Shown here: positions 58,601 through 64,000 of the stretch, in pieces
How positions within the stretch are numbered: position 1 is the first letter of the stretch
How the letters are laid out: every line of letters begins with the position of its first letter
Origin: Phytoseiulus persimilis
Taxonomy: Eukaryota; Arthropoda; Arachnida; Mesostigmata; Phytoseiidae
Reading direction: 5' to 3'
DNA length: 64,000 nucleotides
Assembly (NCBI GenBank): GCA_037576195.1
Contig: CM075101.1
Span: 7,130,001-7,194,000 of the forward strand
Notes under the pieces: model-generated
What the model saw: the letters and a program-made list of their open reading frames with translations, nothing else
Databases searched by the model: none
What the model was told of the DNA's origin: nothing
Made by a program: the position numbers and the translations under genes

Positions 58601-59427
58601 CGATTCTAGCGTTTCGAAGTGTTCGCTACTTCCCCCGGACGTTGAGCTACATTTTTTTTATTATTAGTCCCCCTCCCATTCCGATTACGAAATCACCGGG
58701 CTGATTCTACTATTCGTAATCCTTTCCTTCGCTGACTGCTATCAATTTTTCGTGAATGGCTCCCAACATCCGCCGATTCTCCATTCTTCTCCGAGCCATG
58801 CGCTTTCGGGACTCTCTCACTCAGTGTCTTTCGCATGGCAGCAAGTTCAGAATGCGATTGTTCGGATTCGACATGAACAGTTAACGGAACAATCCGGGTC
58901 GGCGGAACTGAAACGAAATCATTTCGAGTTTCAGACCGAAGACGATTTCGATCATCTAGTCGGGCAATTCGTTGATCTTTTGAAAACGCAATCGTCTGCC
59001 GCCAACCATAATAATAATGATGGACGCTGTCAAAGGAAGGATCGCTCAGCAACAAATCCGCTTCTTAGCGAGTAAGTCCGCTTGTCGTGAACGTTGGCTT
59101 GCCGCCGTTGTGCTATTCATATATTTATTCTTCCATCTGACTATTTCCATGAATATGATGCCGTGTGTGTGTGCGTGCGGGTGGGCGTTCATGTGGAGCG
59201 GAGCTATCGAGTCGATGGGATCCGTTACCCGGGCCGCAGCGACCGAGCTCAAAATCGAATCGCTCCATTGCAGACTCAAAGAGCTGAAACGGCAACAGTT
59301 CGAAATCCTTCAAATTGTCGACGACTCGCAGGCGATCATGTTCCGCATGATGAACATACCCACCGGAAACACAGCCGATGACAAAACTGCCCCCGTTGAT
59401 CAACTCACCGATTCGCCGAATCTCTGA
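55696..59427 (+). CDS. TBK1: TBK1/IKK-epsilon-like serine/threonine kinase
   Basis: Nine exons: 55696-55791, 55930-56088, 56201-56494, 56600-57644, 57893-58047, 58187-58272, 58361-58556, 58842-59071 and 59199-59427, about 829 residues, a little longer than vertebrate TBK1. The kinase domain is complete: P-loop [15 protein letters not shown] (Lys41), [11 protein letters not shown] and an activation loop [11 protein letters not shown] whose Ser175 corresponds to the activating Ser172 of human TBK1; [12 protein letters not shown] and [11 protein letters not shown] follow. A ubiquitin-like domain ([16 protein letters not shown], ~residues 310-390) and a coiled-coil/dimerisation region ([21 protein letters not shown]) follow. 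In vertebrates the family phosphorylates IRF3 and autophagy receptors in the cytoplasm; insect homologues act on actin and axon/bristle shape. Exons 1-7 are secure; the exon 8/9 junction is weaker because the C-terminus is poorly conserved. The exon 2 donor is GTTTGT. Confidence 0.93.
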
Positions 59428-61457
59428 ACGGGGCGGTCAACTTCACCGTGATTATCAGTCATCAGAGCGCTGACATTTTGGGTATCGCAAATTCACAATG
59501 AAGGAATCCTGGAACACATTTGAACGCACAACGCTCGGAATGATTCGCTGCATTCTGCTAGAATTCGATTTGAGTGGAATTGTTCACTCCATCGATACTT
59601 CGAAAGCTTACAAGTTGAGTTAGTTTCCACGTAGATTGTTTGCGCGGAAGTTGTATGTTTCTGCCTGGCATGTGATCTGAAATCATCCTGCGAACACTCG
59701 AACACAGTTGCAGTCGAATTCAACATCTCCTCAGGACACATTGAAATGCCCAGATGGAGCTATCAGAGCAGGGTTTCCCTGGCTTCAGATCCGAAACATC
59801 GGGAATCAGTGGGAGCAGGTTCTTCTTCGAAGAATCCGCAGGGTCGCTACCCTGCCTGCTCTTTTAGATGGAACCAACGCTCTATGGCTTCCATCGCGGT
59901 GGAATGCAACTACTGTACAGACCTGCTCATACTGATTCTTCTGTAGGAAGTGTGAATAAGGAGAAAGTTTGGATCGTCCAGTATTTTTGGACGAGATCCT
60001 CCATCGTAGTGCGCCTGCCAAGGGTGTCAACCTCTATCTCTCGGATTGTGTTCTCTTCGAATGGGAAGTCATGAATTAAAACTATTGCTCACGGGATCCA
60101 TCGCATCTCACTCTACGATGGCAGGAAATGAATAAAATCCGAGTAATGTTCACTCCGCTGAAGACTCCTGAATCCCTGAATTTCTCGAATGAAAATTGAG
60201 TATGAAAAAGAACAGGACGTCTTGTGCGTGATGTTCTGTTTGACGATTCGTCCGATGTCCGTGATGTCTCCTGTATCGAGGAAGAGTTTATTCCTCTTCG
60301 CGCGATGTATGCTTCCGAACGTCGTATTCTGTACTGACAGTGTCTTGCATTTGAAGCGTGGTCATGATTCGCCAAACTTTTCTCCGGAGCTGCTGGGGGC
60401 CGGCTGCGGAATGATTCGACGAAACCCCAAACAGATACGCTTCTTTTCGCAGCCAAGCCTCGAACTTGCAATTCTTCACGAGTTTTCTCAGGGAGGATTC
60501 AGTGATATCACCAGACTTCTATTCACGAATAGATCGGCAGATGGATGAGCCCTATTGCGAACGAGAACGATTCAGCCATCAAACACTCATTCCTCTAGGG
60601 TCACATGGAGTGTGTTCAATGAATATCGACAGTTTTCAGACTCAGATAACAACGAGATGATATCATTATTCTGTTTATTATTTGTCGAACTGAACAGTGG
60701 TACGCGGGCATTTCACATCATGAGTGTAGTCACGAATGTAGGACAGTTCGTCGAATCGTCGCCCACCTCGAAACGAGCCGCGTATCATCTGTGCGTTTCT
60801 GTGAGCTCATCATCATGGGGAGCTTACTGATGGACCCGTCATCTAGTGACGAGGAACATTCATCAACCCAGCGTGAGTGAATTCTGGATCGTTTCTGGAT
60901 TCATGTAAGCAGTGTTCATGTTCATTCCTGTCAACTCAATCTCGGGCTACAAGGGCGCGCCTCGAGAAATTCTCTCAGGAAGTTTGGTTGAACCATTCAA
61001 TATCTATTTTGTTGCAGCGGCTCATTTTCTTGAGAAACGACTGAGATCTCTGTCTCTGGATGACGATTCGATGAGGGTCCATTCATCGTTCATCGAACAA
61101 CAGAATTGTATCGAAATACCCGTTACAGCAACTGGCGTGTTATAATTCCCACTCGAAATTCAATTAATAATTTCTAGTCGAACAAGGAGCCATCTGAAGA
61201 CTCACTCCAAACGACTCTGAAAGCCAAGCTTTCGAGTCGCCTCATTAACAGAGATAGATACAATATTTACAGATAGGTGATTGAACTAGAAACTGACACA
61301 ATAATAGGCTTCACTCCATGATTTCGGGCGTCAGAGCACGATTCGAGGAGCAGTTGAGACACCCGACATTTTCCAGAATTCAGGTCCCGGAGACCCCACT
61401 TACGAGGTTTGAGGATAGTGCTACTAGCAGCCCTTGATTCACGGAAAGACAACGTTA
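59428..61457. other. Intergenic region between convergent kinase genes
   Basis: 2.0 kb between the TBK1 stop (+) and the Pelle stop (-), presumably holding both 3' UTRs. Several AATAAA-like sites occur (e.g. GAATAAAATCC ~60132 on the plus strand). No gene-like frame was recognised. Confidence 0.45.
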
Positions 61458-63570
61458 TCAGGAACTCTGCATTGTGGTAGATAAAATTACAGACTCCCCA
61501 TCGATTATGAACTCAAAAAACATTTGAAACTGCTGATGGATGTATTTCATATCCGGACGCTCTCTTTTGCTGCGCAGGCATAGCGCGACCGTCCTGAAAT
61601 ACTCTTCTTTGATGCTATCCGAGGGTTGAGCGATGCGGGTATCACACACCTGGAAGGGTCGAGCATTTATGTGGATGGCCGAGAATCCTTGGGGCCATCG
61701 ACGTACATAGTTCTCTGATTGATCACTGGACCAGTTTCTCGCAAACTTTCAAGTTTGACCCACGGTACGGGCCTCGGTTCTCCCTAACCTCGTCTGAGTT
61801 TTTTCCCGCGATATGTTCAGTGAGCAGCTCTTCAGGTCGCGAAGCGTCGAATACGGGAAGGCCTGTGAACATTTCCAGGGCAACAACGCCAAATGAGTAA
61901 ACGTCAGAAGCCAAAGTCACAATACCATGTGGAACTTCTGGAGCCATGTAGAAAGCCGACCCAGCAGCGATATTCGTCCTAGAGGTTGCAAAGCTCTGCT
62001 TCTTCCGAGCAAGCCCGAAGTCGGCTGGAATGGAAGCAGAACGAGGTGAAAAAAAAAACTGATCGCTGCTACACGGTCCAGCAGTGGCGGATCTCGGCGT
62101 GGTCCGGTTTGAGGACTTTCGGTTGGAATTTTTCAGCAGAAGCCCCGGGAGGATTCTCTCATAGATATATTTGGGGTCTCGTGTCGTTCAACTCACCTAT
62201 CAGAGCGCCCATATTCTCGTTGAGGAGTATGTTCCCCGGTTTGACATCCCGATGTAGAACATTCAACGAATGAACATACTCCAAACCTGCGGCAACGTCC
62301 CTGAGAATCCGGAGCCGTAGCGGCCAGTCCAGCACCGTGCTCGCCAGCTTCTGCTGCAGGCTGCCATTATTCATATATCTGAGGGCGGGGGGGGGACGAT
62401 CTTAGTGGAGTGGTGTTCACCAATAGTTAGGGCTCTGGCTCCGAGTGGACAAAACGAACCGCCTTGGAATCTTCAAACTCCGTCCGAGTCGACGCACCTC
62501 GTGATCATACAAACGGAATCTTCTCCTACCGCGATGCCGTAGAGCGGGAGTACGTTCGGGTGGTCGAAGGTGCTCAGCTGCTCTATTTCGTTTGCTATTT
62601 GGCTGATATCTTCTTTGAAAACTTTCACCGCCATATCCTCTCCGTCGATCTTCACTCTGTACACAACCCCGAAGGTACCTTCACCGATTTTGGTTTGGCT
62701 CGTCGTCGAGAAATGGTCTGTGGCGCTCTCAACGTCGTTGAAGCAGATTTGATACACTTTTGATAGACATGCTTTCATGTTGGAAAAGTTGACAGAGCAT
62801 CCATTGCTACTCAAACCGCCTTTCGAGTGCAGGGTGATTTGTTCCGAGTCCGCATTAAGGCTCAGAGACACGGCAGTCCCTTGAACCTCATTCATGAGCC
62901 GTTGAGCAATCTTCAGCTGAAGGATGTCTACCAACACGTCGTACAAGTCTTGTATCCGAGGTCTATTGCGTCCCGTTGTGGACCAAGTCTTGAGTATTTC
63001 TTCGGATGGACTCTTGACTTTTTTTTCATCGTTCAGGAGCTGAATGTCTGCGAAGAGCGGGTCTGAAGGTCGATCTGGATGATTTATTCTGCCCACCAAG
63101 GCTTTCCATGCGTGGGTGGCATCGAGTTCGTTGGTGATGTTCCCTCTGATCCTAGTATCGAGGAAGCGTAACTCGTTTTCGAAGCTATTCTGCGCGGGTG
63201 GAATCTTCTTCACACTCGTCTCAACGCTCCTAACGGACAAATATGGGTCCACAACGCCACTCAGCTCTTCGAGCTTAGCTTTGAGGACGACGATCGAGGC
63301 CTGATCCGAACGCCGGGTCCGAGGACTTGGGGATCGTCTGGATGGAACCGAAGCAGCCGTGAGCTTGCGCTCGGGAGCTCCGACCAGGTCCCGGAGATTC
63401 TTCTTGAAGAGGGGTGAAGAGTCATTATTCGAACGAGTTTCTTCATCCTGAACCGAATTCACCATTGGGAAATCTCCAATGTAAGAGCCCGAGTCCGATA
63501 TCATCTTGCTGGTTGATTGTGTGCTGCCGGTCGAGTGCTTCTTACGCCTGAAACGTTTCAGGAAGCTCAT
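61458..63570 (-). CDS. pll: Pelle/IRAK4-like serine/threonine kinase
   Basis: Four exons right to left: 63570-62498, 62378-62197, 62024-61732 and 61649-61458, 579 residues. A basic/Ser-rich N-terminus ([11 protein letters not shown]) precedes a death domain (~residues 125-230; [16 protein letters not shown], then [11 protein letters not shown] and [11 protein letters not shown]). The kinase domain has [46 protein letters not shown] and [13 protein letters not shown], and ends with [11 protein letters not shown]. The family acts downstream of Toll/IL-1 receptors: the death domain joins MyD88/Tube in a cytoplasmic Myddosome-like complex that leads to NF-kB activation. The exon 3 donor (CTG|GTCCAG) is weak but is the one that keeps phase and gives a normal kinase end. 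The gatekeeper position reads Thr ([12 protein letters not shown]) where IRAK4 and Pelle have Tyr. The start ATG has A at -3. Confidence 0.93.
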
Positions 63571-63747
63571 TTTCCCTAGCGGTGTGTTCGCCGTGGGACT
63601 CGTAGTCGGGTTTCACACTGATTCCTTGTTCCGCCTTAAGATGTATCCTGTAATTCATAACGTCCCAATGAGCCATCTGCGCCCGCACCCGCTGCCTGAA
63701 TACCACGCTGTTAACTTCAATAGTTTTCGGACTCGAGCTAACGTCCT

Positions 63748-63957
63748 CTAGTCAGGAACCAGCCTCGTGAATATTCTTCTCGAAGAGTCTTCTTGAGAAC
63801 CATTCCTGGGAGGGGCTCGAGTGATTTGAGTGATCTTCGAGACCTCACCGACAATCCTTTCGAAATTCTCGCATTCGGCGCTCAAGCGCGAATGAAGCCA
63901 TCCAGGAACCGCCAGGCGCGCAGTCGAATCACGCAAATGTTTGTCCAATACTTGCTC
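63748..63957 (-). CDS. Possible terminal exon of an unknown gene
   Basis: A minus-strand frame runs in from the window edge with no ATG and ends at 63748. A plausible acceptor (GGTGGCCGCAG) lies near 63971, followed by REQVLDKHLRDSTARLAVPG and a helical CENFERIVGEVSKITQI stretch. The gene product is not recognised. It could equally be a chance frame; more sequence to the right is needed. Confidence 0.25.
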   Translation of the reverse strand, partial: EQVLDKHLRDSTARLAVPGWLHSRLSAECENFERIVGEVSKITQITRAPPRNGSQEDSSRRIFTRLVPD

Positions 63958-64000
63958 CCGGAAGACGCCTGCGGCCACCGCCGGCGGTTGACGAGAACTG

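Noticed and set aside
1-64000. tRNA or rRNA genes
   Set aside because: Scanning by eye for T-loop-like GGTTCGAAT motifs gave no cloverleaf candidate; no rRNA-like segment was recognised. A covariance-model search would be needed to exclude them.

Overview
This window is eukaryotic nuclear DNA, most likely from an arthropod. Five host genes with canonical GT-AG introns could be resolved exon by exon: COP9 signalosome subunit 6 (+), a nicotinic acetylcholine receptor alpha subunit (-), the AP-2 complex alpha subunit (+), a TBK1/IKK-epsilon kinase (+) and a Pelle/IRAK4-type kinase (-). All resolved introns are short (about 80-290 bp). Protein similarity to insect orthologues, short introns and balanced base composition suggest a compact-genome arthropod. 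A mite is a reasonable guess, but the species cannot be fixed from the sequence.

Layout. 1-3.9 kb: a small palindromic MITE, a decayed LINE and a 70-72 bp satellite that reverses orientation half-way. 4.1-5.6 kb: CSN6. 5.6-9 kb: no recognisable gene. 9-12 kb and 14.2-17.9 kb: the nAChR alpha gene and AP-2 alpha, divergently transcribed from a 2.2 kb intergenic region. 18-50 kb: a dense, nested transposon island with no convincing host gene. It holds Ty3/gypsy copies and fragments on both strands, a piggyBac remnant, a 962-bp hAT-like element, a Helitron Rep remnant, a second LINE scrap, a 2.3 kb array of 45-bp units, a giant palindrome and several unnamed repeat families. 50-55.7 kb: unassigned sequence. 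55.7-63.6 kb: TBK1 and Pelle/IRAK4, convergent, about 2 kb apart.

Insertion history can be read directly. One gypsy-type element (25755-30195) has identical 124-bp LTRs, a 5-bp target duplication and sits inside an older Helitron copy, whose unoccupied counterpart lies near 48.3 kb. The hAT-like element (19559-20520) has an 8-bp target duplication and its unoccupied counterpart lies at 32.56 kb. Despite its identical LTRs, the young gypsy copy carries two in-frame stops and a frameshift.

The least explained structures are the 45-bp repeat family (one large array and two diverged mini-arrays, open in three or more frames), the 0.99-kb palindrome next to a primer-binding-site-like motif, and a repeated unknown element encoding 11-residue coiled-coil repeats. 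The host genes are housekeeping or signalling genes: CSN6 in cullin deneddylation, AP-2 alpha in clathrin endocytosis, nAChR in cholinergic transmission, TBK1 and Pelle in innate immune signalling. Nothing suggests a shared operon-like unit.
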